A stretch of 10,266 nt of DNA from Clostridia bacterium (GCA_900766495.1 CAAFVM010000035.1:1-10266), one strand, 5' to 3'; counted from the first letter of the stretch, positions 1-6,934 are shown. The notes: generated from the letters alone by a model not told the origin. Made by a program: numbers and translations.

Positions 1-249
1 CAAAAGGAAAAGGATAATAATTCCCATTATACAAACGTCGGCAAAGAACTTGCAAGAACAAATCCGACGGAATATAGACGTATAGTCCACGGAAAGCCGA
101 AAACAATCGGAAGTTTTTTCGACTCCGTTCTTTCCCTGTTCACGCCGGAAGTAAAGCGGCAAGTTCCGCGATTGCAACAGATAGAAGCGGAACTCGAAGA
201 AGAACGCAAAAAGCAAGAAAAACAAAGCAATAACAATAGTTACAAGTAA
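1..249 (+). CDS. C-terminal end of an unidentified mobile-element protein (partial)
   Basis: Frame 1 is open from the first base to a TAA at 247-249, giving 82 residues that start before the window. The tail is very polar: a short segment with NPTEYRRIVHGKPKTIG at about residues 21-37, then SFFDSVLSLF, then a Glu/Lys/Gln-rich probable helix or coiled coil (roughly residues 55-76) ending in an Asn-rich stretch. I do not recognise the family. Position upstream of an RHH gene and a serine recombinase would suit a mobilization or replication protein, but this is context only. The antisense ORF over the same bases has no coding character. Confidence 0.7.
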   Translation, partial: QKEKDNNSHYTNVGKELARTNPTEYRRIVHGKPKTIGSFFDSVLSLFTPEVKRQVPRLQQIEAELEEERKKQEKQSNNNSYK

Positions 250-253
250 AAAT

Positions 254-272
254 CGGGAATTCTCTTCCCCCG
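254..272 (+). terminator. Weak hairpin after the partial upstream gene
   Basis: GGGAA (255-259) can pair with TTCCC (265-269) around a five-base loop, five bases after the stop codon. There is no clear U-tract after it, so termination is doubtful. It sits just upstream of the promoter at 287. Confidence 0.25.
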
Positions 273-286
273 TTCATAAAATGAGC

Positions 287-315
287 TTGACTCCTGAGAG
301 TAAAATCGTTATAAT
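287..315 (+). promoter_or_regulatory. Sigma-70-type promoter for the RHH gene
   Basis: TTGACT at 287-292 and a perfect TATAAT at 310-315 are separated by exactly 17 bases. The RBS (GGAGG, 342-346) and ATG (356) follow at the expected distance. As no other good promoter is seen before the recombinase, this one probably drives RHH, TnpW-like and recombinase genes together. Confidence 0.8.
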
Positions 316-333
316 ATGTATCAATACGATTTT
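302..333. promoter_or_regulatory. Operator-like inverted repeat over the -10 box
   Basis: AAAATCGT at 302-309 is a perfect inverted repeat of ACGATTTT at 326-333, with 16 bases between the arms. The arms bracket the -10 hexamer and the probable transcription start. Inside is a second small dyad, GTAT-CA-ATAC (318-327). A protein bound here would occlude RNA polymerase, and the first gene downstream encodes an RHH-type DNA-binding protein, so autorepression is the natural inference. Confidence 0.55.
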
Positions 334-355
334 ATATTTTCGGAGGAACAGTTCA

Positions 356-580
356 ATGGAACGGAAAGAAGATACGCCCGTGCGTAAAACGCGCAGGAAG
401 TACGAAGAAAAGAATAAAGAAAAGAGAAAGCAAGCGAGCGGCAATTTCGGAACGATGATCCCGAGAGCCTTATATGATGAAATAAACGCATTTCTCGAAG
501 AAAACGGGATAACGAAAGTCCGGTTGATAAAAGAAGGCTATGAAGCCTTGAAAAATATGAAAAAAGACGGCAAATTATAA
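356..580 (+). CDS. Small ribbon-helix-helix DNA-binding protein
   Basis: This is a 74-residue basic protein. The ATG at 356 is chosen over an in-frame ATG at 281 because it has a GGAGG at 342-346 with good spacing, while the upstream ATG overlaps the promoter. Residues 1-30 are Lys/Arg/Glu-rich and probably unstructured. Residues 31-67 fit the RHH pattern: a short strand (FGTMIPRAL), a helix (YDEINAFLEENG), a turn, and a second helix (TKVRLIKEGYEALKN). RHH proteins of this size bind DNA as dimers through the paired strands and serve in integrative elements as repressors or relaxosome accessory factors. The palindrome over its own promoter favours autoregulation. It lies 40 bases before the RBS of the TnpW-like gene and is probably co-transcribed with it. 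The exact subfamily was not recognised. Confidence 0.85.
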   Translation: MERKEDTPVRKTRRKYEEKNKEKRKQASGNFGTMIPRALYDEINAFLEENGITKVRLIKEGYEALKNMKKDGKL

Positions 581-600
581 GCCGCCCTTCCTGCCGTTTT
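567..600 (+). terminator. Possible weak attenuator at the end of the RHH gene
   Basis: ACGGCA (567-572) can pair with TGCCGT (592-597), followed by TTT. The loop is 19 bases and contains the RHH stop codon. A translating ribosome would disrupt the stem, so at most this is a leaky terminator between the RHH gene and the recombinase genes. Confidence 0.25.
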
Positions 601-634
601 GCGTAAATAAATCATTGATAAGGAGATTATATTT

Positions 635-859
635 ACGGAAAACACGGCTAAAAGACAAGAAAACGATTATAACTACAGATTAGAGTATCACCCCCTCGGA
701 GATAAAACCTTCGTTGTGGTAGCACGGGAACAACTCGGCGCAACAGATACTCCTCTTGATATTATGAAACGCCTGATAACCCGCCAAAGCGCGCGGATAC
801 AATCGGGCGAATCGGTACGAACTCGCTGTTTGCCACATAACGGAGGTAAACAATTATGA
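635..859 (+). CDS. TnpW-like small transposon protein with an ACG in place of the start ATG
   Basis: Frame 2 is open from 611 to a TGA at 857-859 with no ATG, GTG or TTG near a ribosome binding site. AAGGAG (620-625) is followed nine bases later by ACG-GAA-AAC (635), exactly where a start codon is expected and one transition from ATG. From there the product is 74 residues. The core (residues 14-50, including YNYRLEYHPLGDKTFVVVAR and then TPLDIMKRLITRQ) resembles the TnpW family: a short strand pair with Y-x-V/F, a T/S-rich turn, then a helix ending in K-x-L-I-x-R. TnpW homologues typically sit directly upstream of a large serine recombinase, as here. The stop overlaps the recombinase start as ATGA, strong evidence that the frame was translated. 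It may now use ACG, may be silenced, or the base may be an error. The function of TnpW is not established. Confidence 0.6.
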   Translation, partial: TENTAKRQENDYNYRLEYHPLGDKTFVVVAREQLGATDTPLDIMKRLITRQSARIQSGESVRTRCLPHNGGKQL

Positions 860-2508
860 TAGGACAAACGGCGATTAAAAATAACAAAAAATACAATCAC
901 GGAGGTGACGTAACGGCATTATACGCAAGATTATCCAAAGACGACGACCTTGTCGGAGATAGCAACAGTATCGTTCATCAAAAAGAAATTCTTGCAAAAT
1001 ACGCAAAAGAACACGGTTTTGCAAACTGCGAATTTTACGTTGACGACGGATTTTCGGGTACGAATTTCAATCGTCCCGATTTTCAACGGCTTATGGCGGA
1101 CGCGGAAGAAGGTAAAATTTCAACGGTTATAGTAAAAGATATGTCGAGGTTCGGCAGGGATTACATAATGGTCGGATATTACACCGAAATCTATTTTCCT
1201 AACGCAGACATTCGATTTATTGCCATAAACGACAACGTAGACAGCAATATTCAGACGGAAAACGACTTAACGCCGTTCAAAAACGTATTCAACGAGTGGT
1301 ACGCAAAGGACACGTCGAAGAAAATTCGCGCCGTATTCAAAACAAAAGGTAATTCGGGTAAGCATCTTACGAACAATCCGCCGTTCGGGTATAAAAAAGA
1401 TCCGAACGATAAGGAAAAATGGATTATAGACGAAGAAGCCGCACAAACGGTAAAACGTATATTCGAGATGTTTGCAAACGGAGTTCGTATGCCGGAAATT
1501 GCAAGGAAGTTAACCGCGGAAAAAGTTGAAACGCCTACGCTGTATAATATGAAGCACGGCATAAAAATTCGTAGGACGAGCGAGTTTCCCGAAATCTGGA
1601 GTAACGCAACGATTAAAGGAATTTTGGATCAGATAGCATACGCGGGACACACGGTAAACTTTCAGACAACGAAAAAATCGTATAAAAACAAAAAACAAGT
1701 CCGATTACCTGAAGAAAATTGGGTGATCTACCGTAACACGCAAGAGGCTATCATAGACGAAAAGACTTTTGAAACGGTGCATCAGATGAGAAAAGTCAGG
1801 CGCGCTTATACGAAATTCAACGAACTGAATATGTTTTCAGGGCTTCTGTTCTGTGCCGATTGCAGAAACAGGCTTACAATTCAACGGGTGGCAAAACACA
1901 GGAATATGGATAATTTCACCTGCGCGACCTACCGCAAGAAAAAGAAAGGATTATGCAGCAGTCATCGGATTTTGGTGTCGGAACTCGAAGAAGTCGTAAA
2001 AAGTGATTTGAAAAAGGTATGCGAATACGTTTTTCTGCACGAAAAAGAATTTGCAGATGAATATTTATCGGGCTCTAAAAAAGAAACGGAAAAGTTTCAG
2101 ACTAAAACGAAAGCCGAGATAAAACGGCTTTCTGACAGACAGGAAGAAATAGGCAGAATTATCCGTAAACTTTACGAAGATAACGTATGTGGCAGAATCA
2201 CCGACGAACGATTTGACTTCCTTGCAAAATCTTACGAGGACGAAGGCAACGACCTGAAACAAAAAATCCTTGAGTTACAAAACGCGCTTGCTACATCCGT
2301 TCAGGAAGAAGAAAACCTCTCGAAGTTTCTGAAAGTTGTAAAGAGTTACACGGAAATCGAAAAGTTGACGCCCGAAATTCTCAACAGTTTCATCGAAAAG
2401 ATTTATATCGGCGAAACCGAGAAATACGACGGCAGGAAAATGCAGGAAGTAGAAATTATCTACAAATTCGTAGGCGCAATCAATTTACCGCAGTATAAAT
2501 CGTATTAA
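856..2508 (+). CDS. Large serine recombinase (TnpX-type site-specific integrase)
   Basis: This 550-residue protein catalyses integration and excision of the element through double-strand breaks and a 5'-phosphoserine intermediate. The resolvase-type catalytic domain covers about residues 19-160: YARLS supplies Arg25 and nucleophile Ser27, DDGFSGTNFNRP lies at 63-74, and SRFGRDY (97-103) gives the conserved arginines Arg98 and Arg101. A recombinase DNA-binding domain follows (about 170-320, with PPFGYKKD at 175-182). A zinc ribbon has Cys333, Cys336, Cys356 and Cys367. A long charged coiled coil spans about 405-495, and a DUF4368-like tail (EKLTPEILNSFIEKIYIGE) begins near 502. Length and order match intact family members and no frame damage is seen. 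GGAGG at 842-846 gives a nine-base spacing to the ATG, which overlaps the upstream TGA, implying coupling. Tn4451 TnpX relatives use a GA core dinucleotide; the site here was not located. Confidence 0.97.
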   Translation: MIGQTAIKNNKKYNHGGDVTALYARLSKDDDLVGDSNSIVHQKEILAKYAKEHGFANCEFYVDDGFSGTNFNRPDFQRLMADAEEGKISTVIVKDMSRFGRDYIMVGYYTEIYFPNADIRFIAINDNVDSNIQTENDLTPFKNVFNEWYAKDTSKKIRAVFKTKGNSGKHLTNNPPFGYKKDPNDKEKWIIDEEAAQTVKRIFEMFANGVRMPEIARKLTAEKVETPTLYNMKHGIKIRRTSEFPEIWSNATIKGILDQIAYAGHTVNFQTTKKSYKNKKQVRLPEENWVIYRNTQEAIIDEKTFETVHQMRKVRRAYTKFNELNMFSGLLFCADCRNRLTIQRVAKHRNMDNFTCATYRKKKKGLCSSHRILVSELEEVVKSDLKKVCEYVFLHEKEFADEYLSGSKKETEKFQTKTKAEIKRLSDRQEEIGRIIRKLYEDNVCGRITDERFDFLAKSYEDEGNDLKQKILELQNALATSVQEEENLSKFLKVVKSYTEIEKLTPEILNSFIEKIYIGETEKYDGRKMQEVEIIYKFVGAINLPQYKSY

Positions 2509-2526
2509 GGCACGCGGGAATGTAAA

Positions 2527-2550
2527 ACGGGTAGGAAAATACCTACCCGT
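2527..2550. terminator. Strong hairpin between convergent genes at the element edge
   Basis: ACGGGTAGG (2527-2535) and CCTACCCGT (2542-2550) form a perfect nine-base-pair stem with a six-base loop. An outer arm GGGAAT (2516-2521) also pairs with ATTCCC (2554-2559). On the - strand the stem is followed by TTTTAC, a short U-tract, so it best serves the - strand operon ending at 2588. On the + strand the tail is A-rich. It may also be part of the element end bound by the recombinase. Confidence 0.5.
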
Positions 2551-2587
2551 AAAATTCCCCACGAATAACCAACATTTATAAAACAAA

Positions 2588-5056
2588 TCAATACATGGGA
2601 ATGTAAGAAACCGAAGCGGAGATGGTCATCATAACGAATATCAGGCACCAGGTAATCGCGCCCGACCAGACGTTACCGGTTTTCTTATAGAAAATTCTGT
2701 TGAATATAGGCAGTATAAACATCATAACCACAAGGGCGAAAACCATGTTTACGAACAGCCAAACTTCGTTGTTGTTACCCCAGTAACCGTAGTAGGGGGT
2801 GCCGGTGGAGAAATAACAAACGTAGTTGATAAGCAGAATAAACGCAAGCCCCAAGCTGTTTGCCAACGCGCTTACAAGAATAACTTTCCATTCTTTCCAG
2901 CCCTCTCTGCCTATGCTGCAGTTAACCCTTATGGAGTTGGAAATGTAGAACACGAAGATGATGGGCGCGTATTCGAGCATGGTTACTAACATTTTTGCGT
3001 TAAGCGGCGCCGCCGATACGAGCATAAAGCGGAAATCCTGATGGAAACAAAGGTAAGAAAGCTGAACCAAAAGGTAGAACGCGCCGAACATTATAAGCGG
3101 AAGTAAAAGCGCTTTAAGGGTGTTAAACAGCACGTCTTTTTTGCTGTTGCCGCGAATTTTTATGTCGGCAAACTTGCTCCAGTCGTAGTGCGGGGTTACG
3201 CCTTTAATTTTAAAGCGCAAATATTCGTATAAGTTTTCGATTGCGGTAATCGCAAAGAAAATAACCAAGCCTATGGCGCCGTTAATCGAAGCCCAAAGCA
3301 GAATGGCGTTTACCATACGCGCGGGGAACGTGAACGTATACACGCTTGCAAGGTTGCTTGTGGGGAAGATTTCGATTGAAAGGTTGGCGAGCGGTATATA
3401 GTCGAGGCAGGCGATTATCGCGGTTAAAATCATACTCGTCCAGAAAATGATTTTGTGAGCTATCGACTGCGTGTTGTTAACCAACGAGGGTGCTATAACC
3501 GCGGGGGAGTTTGCTTTTTGAGTGTTTTCCGCAGTTTTGTCTTCCGCCGTTGCTTCCGCCGCGCCCGCTTGTTCGTCGGCGTTTTGTTTTTTAACTTTTC
3601 CGCCCGTTTTCATAGTGGCGAAGAACGGAGTTTCCATAAGAACGCCGCACAGCGCGATTATAAAGGTGAACGCCGCGGCAAGGGCAAGTCCGTTGAAGAA
3701 CTCTTTGCCGAACCAAATTTGCGACGAACCTTTTTTATCCGAGCCGATTTGCAGTGTGTCGTTAAAGAAATCTATGGTGTTTGCAACGCTTAAAGCGTCG
3801 TACATTTCGAAGCAGTGGTTGGTTTTTTCGCGGTGAATAACGCGGTAGGTGCCGTCAGCCATACTGCCGTAATCGTAGTCGTATTCAACAACGTCGCGCA
3901 CTTCGGTCGAGCCGCTTACCTCGTTGATGAAGCGTTTTGCGATTACCTCGACGGCGGTCGTGTCGGTTTGATAGCGGAAAGCGCCCTCGTCGTAATATGC
4001 GTAGGACATAGCCGCGTTGCAGTGGAGTTTTGCGAACTTGTTAGCCGCCGATATTTTAATATAACCCGAATTGTAAACGGATTTTATAATGCTCGACGAA
4101 AAGTCGTCGCCCGCCATATCGGAAGCAAGGGTAATTACGTTGCCGCCGCCAGCCGAGTGACCTATCGCGCCGAAGCGGTTTTTATCGCAGAAATTAAAAT
4201 CGGAAGCGCCGCTGTCGATGCTGTTGTAAACGTATTGAACCAGATATTCGACGCCGTTCGCGCCGCTTGTGGAGTTAGCCGTGGTGGAGCCTTGCGCGCT
4301 CGGGTCAAGGCAGAACACAACCGCGCCTCTTCGCGAAAGCTCTATGCAATACTGCGCCATTGTGGTTTTCGTGCGGGTGAAACCGGGAAGAACGAAAACG
4401 GTAGGGGCGGGGTTGCTCGCGGTGGCGGTTTTGGGAACATACATCGTTACGGCGTAGCTGCCCGTGTGTTTGTTGCCGTTTACGTCGGTTTCTTCGCCTA
4501 TAACGTATTGTTTGCCGTGGATTTCGCCGTTATTGTATTTTTCGGTCATTTCTTTGGTAAGGGTGAAATCGGTAACCTTTACGCCGAAGCCCGAGGTTTC
4601 GAAAAGCATTGCCGAAAAGCCGAATACGAATATAAGGACCAACGATATGCAGGCGGTTAAAAAGGACGTTTTTAAATAAAACGGTTTAACTTTTTTAATT
4701 TTTGCCGCGGTTTCGGTAAGTTTTTCGTTTTTTGCGGGGGAGTTTTCGTCGCTTTGCTTGCCTTTAATAAAGTAGGCAACCGCGCATAATACGAAAGAAA
4801 CGGGCGAAACAAGGCTTATAACCCAGCAAACTATAAATTTTATGTTGTCGTTCTTGCTCAATTCGCCTTTTTTCGCTTGGTCTGCAACCGAGGTCGTTAC
4901 GAAACCGTTATATAACGAAACCAGAGCGAAAACAAGGAAAAGCCAGTATAAATTGTTAGAAAGGGCGAAGAAGCCCGCCGTTATTATGAACCACAGCGCC
5001 GTAAAAACGTAATCGCATATTGCTGCGGCTTTTAAAAGTTTAGCTTTTGTTTGCAT
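2588..5056 (-). CDS. Polytopic membrane protein with an inserted alpha/beta-hydrolase domain
   Basis: This is an 822-residue protein. The N-terminal part has hydrophobic segments at about 13-31, 36-54, 74-97 and 132-151. An alpha/beta-hydrolase domain covers about 200-437: an oxyanion-loop-like VFVLPGF (220-226), a nucleophile elbow GHSAGG (299-304, Ser301) and a probable catalytic His414 in TNHCFEMYD. Asp356 in a YYDE turn is a candidate acid. Then come a membrane segment (about 454-474), a charged Ala/Glu/Lys linker (483-525), and six or so further segments (about 535-555, 583-606, 645-668, 690-706, 725-749, 766-788, 798-818). Lys-rich stretches at 97-131 and 482-490 favour those loops inside, placing the hydrolase outside. 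The ATG shares its A with the TGA of the upstream lipoprotein, and the AAGGAGG is embedded in that gene's last codons, so translation is coupled. The substrate is unknown; esterase, acyltransferase or peptidase chemistry is possible. I do not recognise the full architecture. Confidence 0.93.
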   Translation of the reverse strand: MQTKAKLLKAAAICDYVFTALWFIITAGFFALSNNLYWLFLVFALVSLYNGFVTTSVADQAKKGELSKNDNIKFIVCWVISLVSPVSFVLCAVAYFIKGKQSDENSPAKNEKLTETAAKIKKVKPFYLKTSFLTACISLVLIFVFGFSAMLFETSGFGVKVTDFTLTKEMTEKYNNGEIHGKQYVIGEETDVNGNKHTGSYAVTMYVPKTATASNPAPTVFVLPGFTRTKTTMAQYCIELSRRGAVVFCLDPSAQGSTTANSTSGANGVEYLVQYVYNSIDSGASDFNFCDKNRFGAIGHSAGGGNVITLASDMAGDDFSSSIIKSVYNSGYIKISAANKFAKLHCNAAMSYAYYDEGAFRYQTDTTAVEVIAKRFINEVSGSTEVRDVVEYDYDYGSMADGTYRVIHREKTNHCFEMYDALSVANTIDFFNDTLQIGSDKKGSSQIWFGKEFFNGLALAAAFTFIIALCGVLMETPFFATMKTGGKVKKQNADEQAGAAEATAEDKTAENTQKANSPAVIAPSLVNNTQSIAHKIIFWTSMILTAIIACLDYIPLANLSIEIFPTSNLASVYTFTFPARMVNAILLWASINGAIGLVIFFAITAIENLYEYLRFKIKGVTPHYDWSKFADIKIRGNSKKDVLFNTLKALLLPLIMFGAFYLLVQLSYLCFHQDFRFMLVSAAPLNAKMLVTMLEYAPIIFVFYISNSIRVNCSIGREGWKEWKVILVSALANSLGLAFILLINYVCYFSTGTPYYGYWGNNNEVWLFVNMVFALVVMMFILPIFNRIFYKKTGNVWSGAITWCLIFVMMTISASVSYIPMY

Positions 5057-6741
5057 CAGTTACTGCCTCCTTGGTCGGTTTCGGTCGATTCCGAAACGAA
5101 TTTCGCGCCCGACATAAACTCGTATAATATTTTTGCAAGCTGATTAGGCGCGTCTTGATGAAGAACCGCAACATAGCGGTCTGCCGCCATATATTTGCTG
5201 TTTGCGATTTTTATTTTTACAAGATTTTCTACCTTTCCTTGCGTGGTTACGTTTGCGCCGCAGGCAAGAATAAAGTCTACCGTGGTTTCGCTGTTGTTAA
5301 CCGAAGCGCCGAGGTCGGCTACTTTCGTAGCGTCTTCAACAATCCAGTTAAACGTAATGTCGTCCACGTTCACGCCGCATTCTGTAAGATACGCTTTAAA
5401 ATCGGTTTTAAGCAATTCGAGCTGCGCGTCGGTTATCCATTCGCCTTTCGCATTGTTCCAAACCGATACGGTTAAAACGTTGTCGGTAAGTTCTATGGGG
5501 AATTTAGTGCCTGACATAAACTCATACAACAATTTTGCAAGCTGGTTGGGGTTGTCTTTATGAAGAACGGCAATATAACGGTTTTCCGCCATATATTTGC
5601 TGTTTGCGATTTTTATTTTTACAAGATTTTCAACCTTGCCTTGGCTGGTTACGTTTGCGCCGCAGGCAAGAATAAAGTCTACCGTGGTTTCGCTGTTGTT
5701 AACCGAAGCGCCGAGGTCGGGCACTTTCGTGGCTTTTTCTATAATCCAGTTAAACGTAATATCCGCTACGTTTACGCCGCGTTTGGTAAGATATTCGTAA
5801 AAATCGTTTTTAAGCAGTGCGACCTGTTCGTCGGTTATCCATTCGCCTTTCGAGTTGTTCCAAACCGATACGGTTAAAACTTTATCGGTAAGAATAATCG
5901 GCGTAGACGGTTCATCGGGCGTCGGGTCGGGGTCGGGGTCAGGGTCGGGAGTTACGGGCGTATCGGCTACGTCGTAATCTTTGGTGGCGCCGCCGTCGCC
6001 CGAATAAGTGGTTAAAATCCAGTTATAAACTTCTTTAACCAGTTCGGTGTCGCCAAGCCTTGCCGCATAGCGCGCTTTCGCGGCGCCGGTTAAGGTAATG
6101 TTGCCGTAGTTCGCAAGGAAATCTTCGCCGGCTTTAAGTCCGCCGGTTCCCTCTATATTGCTTTTCGCCGCCCAACCGAGCATAATGTCGATGTCGGCGT
6201 CTTTCATAATATTGCCGCAAGAGGTGCCTACGTTTCCGTCGTATGCGCGAACGACAATGTCCATATTATCGGGATTTTTGCCGTTTTGCGCAAGGTAAGC
6301 TTTAAGTTCCGTAAGGAAATTGTCTATTACCGACTGATTAAGCCCCGAGGTGTTTTCTTTGGCGTACCAGGCAATGGCAACGTCGTGGCGAGCTATTTCG
6401 CCGAACACGGGGTAGAGCGTAACCGAGCCTTTTTCGGCGTATTTTTTAACGTCGTCAAAGCGGATAAGCCCGCGGTTTTCGGTAAGCGAAACAGCGGTTA
6501 AATCTTTTGTCGCCCAGTTTTCGTCGTCCGTCCAGCCAAGAAAATTCTTGCCTTTGGGCGCTTCCTGTTCGGGAACAATCGCGTTGTTGAACGCGTTAAC
6601 TGTGTAGGGCCCTAAAACGCCGCTTTCTGTCTGCAGGTAAACTTGCACGTCTTTTTCAAGATTGCCCAAAGCCGAGCAAGCCGAAAAAGCATACATGCAC
6701 GCAACCATAACGAGCAGTATCGCTATAAAACGTTTTTTCAT
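5056..6741 (-). CDS. Lipoprotein with an InlB-B-like domain and three solute-binding-like modules
   Basis: This 561-residue protein has a lipoprotein signal (MKKRF, hydrophobic core to residue 19, FSAC with Cys22 the best lipid site; Phe at -3 is slightly atypical). Residues 33-113 resemble an InlB B-repeat (Flg_new): strands, GKNFLGWTDD, then VTLYPVF. Three modules of about 130 residues follow. M1 (119-247) contains YDGNVG and ADIDIMLGW. M2 (284-411) and M3 (418-545) share VLTVSVWNN, GEWITD, DFILACGANVT and NSKYMA. A low-complexity Asp-Pro linker (264-278) separates M1 from M2. The modules look like a periplasmic-binding-protein fold or half of one; this comes from pattern memory, not an alignment. 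M2 and M3 repeat with a period of 134 codons. An AAAGGAG precedes the ATG by eight bases. It probably displays its modules on the cell surface and works with the coupled membrane hydrolase. The ligand is unknown. Confidence 0.93.
   Translation of the reverse strand: MKKRFIAILLVMVACMYAFSACSALGNLEKDVQVYLQTESGVLGPYTVNAFNNAIVPEQEAPKGKNFLGWTDDENWATKDLTAVSLTENRGLIRFDDVKKYAEKGSVTLYPVFGEIARHDVAIAWYAKENTSGLNQSVIDNFLTELKAYLAQNGKNPDNMDIVVRAYDGNVGTSCGNIMKDADIDIMLGWAAKSNIEGTGGLKAGEDFLANYGNITLTGAAKARYAARLGDTELVKEVYNWILTTYSGDGGATKDYDVADTPVTPDPDPDPDPTPDEPSTPIILTDKVLTVSVWNNSKGEWITDEQVALLKNDFYEYLTKRGVNVADITFNWIIEKATKVPDLGASVNNSETTVDFILACGANVTSQGKVENLVKIKIANSKYMAENRYIAVLHKDNPNQLAKLLYEFMSGTKFPIELTDNVLTVSVWNNAKGEWITDAQLELLKTDFKAYLTECGVNVDDITFNWIVEDATKVADLGASVNNSETTVDFILACGANVTTQGKVENLVKIKIANSKYMAADRYVAVLHQDAPNQLAKILYEFMSGAKFVSESTETDQGGSN
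5107..5892 (-). repeat. Recent in-gene tandem duplication (402-bp period)
   Basis: The stretches coding modules M3 (5107-5490) and M2 (5509-5892) of the lipoprotein are near copies at DNA level with an offset of 402 bp. Positions 5244-5318 and 5646-5720 are identical over 75 bases, and 5184-5229 and 5586-5631 over 46 bases, including third codon positions. The M1 module (6001-6387) is much more diverged, so the duplication of M2/M3 is much younger than the M1/M2 split, or the two copies are homogenised by gene conversion. Confidence 0.9.
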
Positions 6742-6767
6742 CTTATTTTCTCCTTTGTAGTGCCTTT

Positions 6768-6790
6768 TGCCGTACTTTTACTTTACGGCA
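6768..6790. promoter_or_regulatory. Inverted repeat in the leader of the lipoprotein/hydrolase operon
   Basis: TGCCGTA (6768-6774) and TACGGCA (6784-6790) form a perfect seven-base dyad with a nine-base spacer. It lies 10-30 bases upstream of the RBS on the - strand and just downstream of a weak promoter candidate. It could be an operator or a 5' mRNA stem; the sequence does not distinguish them. Confidence 0.45.
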
Positions 6791-6795
6791 GGCAT

Positions 6796-6824
6796 ACAAT
6801 ATTTTTTAACGATTTTAATAATAA
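6796..6824 (-). promoter_or_regulatory. Candidate promoter for the lipoprotein/hydrolase operon
   Basis: Reading the - strand, TTATTA (6824-6819) and TATTGT (6801-6796) are separated by 17 bases in an AT-rich tract, with the operon start codon about 55 bases downstream. The -35 box is poor, which would fit an activator-dependent or weak promoter. No better match was found in the gap. Confidence 0.3.
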
Positions 6825-6848
6825 TGATAGGTGTGATGCGGTAGTCAA

Positions 6849-6871
6849 GCCGCCGCATAGTTGACGGCGGC
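6849..6871. repeat. GC-rich hairpin in the intergenic region
   Basis: GCCGCC (6849-6854) pairs perfectly with GGCGGC (6866-6871) around an 11-base loop. A competing pairing GTCAA (6844-6848) with TTGAC (6861-6865) overlaps it, so two alternative folds exist. Neither is followed by a U-tract on either strand, so this is not a clear terminator for the - strand gene ending at 7134. Confidence 0.4.
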
Positions 6872-6881
6872 ACAAACCTAA

Positions 6882-6934
6882 CCCTCGCGGCGCAAGACTT
6901 AAACAACAGTAAAAACATTGTCGCGGGGAATTAG
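6882..6934 (-). repeat. Interspersed repeat of about 53 bp, copy A
   Basis: Read on the - strand, the unit starts CT-AATTCCCCGCGAC, contains TGTTTAAGTCTTGCG in the middle and ends GCCGCGAGGG. Copies B (7027-7078) and C (9811-9864, opposite orientation) share the same ends, length and the central GTTTA-x-GT. The CCC...GCG and CGC...GGG ends can pair, so each copy can form a hairpin. Confidence 0.7.

Larger units (their letters stand above)
1..2560 (+). mobile_element. Right-hand part of an integrated mobile element (serine-recombinase type)
   Basis: All genes to position 2508 run on the + strand and look like the recombination end of a Tn4451-like or other integrative element: an RHH small protein, a TnpW-like small protein and a large serine recombinase with a C-terminal DUF4368-like tail. 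Immediately downstream the coding strand flips and the genes become lipoprotein and membrane genes typical of a chromosome. The left end lies outside the window, so no flanking direct repeat can be paired, and the right boundary at about 2510-2587 is an estimate. Whether the element is conjugative or only mobilizable cannot be told from what is present. Confidence 0.75.

Noticed and set aside
281..355. N-terminal extension of the RHH gene from an ATG at 281
   Set aside because: It would place the coding region over a perfect promoter and its operator, and it has no RBS; the ATG at 356 has a GGAGG.
3815..4660. 281-residue + strand ORF inside the membrane hydrolase gene
   Set aside because: It is an antisense shadow of the 822-residue gene, which has clear motifs, membrane segments and a coupled start. 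The shadow has no recognisable domain.
5155..5877. Two similar + strand ORFs opposite the lipoprotein repeats
   Set aside because: They resemble each other only because they are antisense to the duplicated M2 and M3 modules.
6844..6871. Possible RNA pseudoknot (GTCAA/TTGAC plus GCCGCC/GGCGGC)
   Set aside because: The two stems interleave with no connecting bases on either side, which cannot be formed at the same time; only alternative hairpins are plausible.
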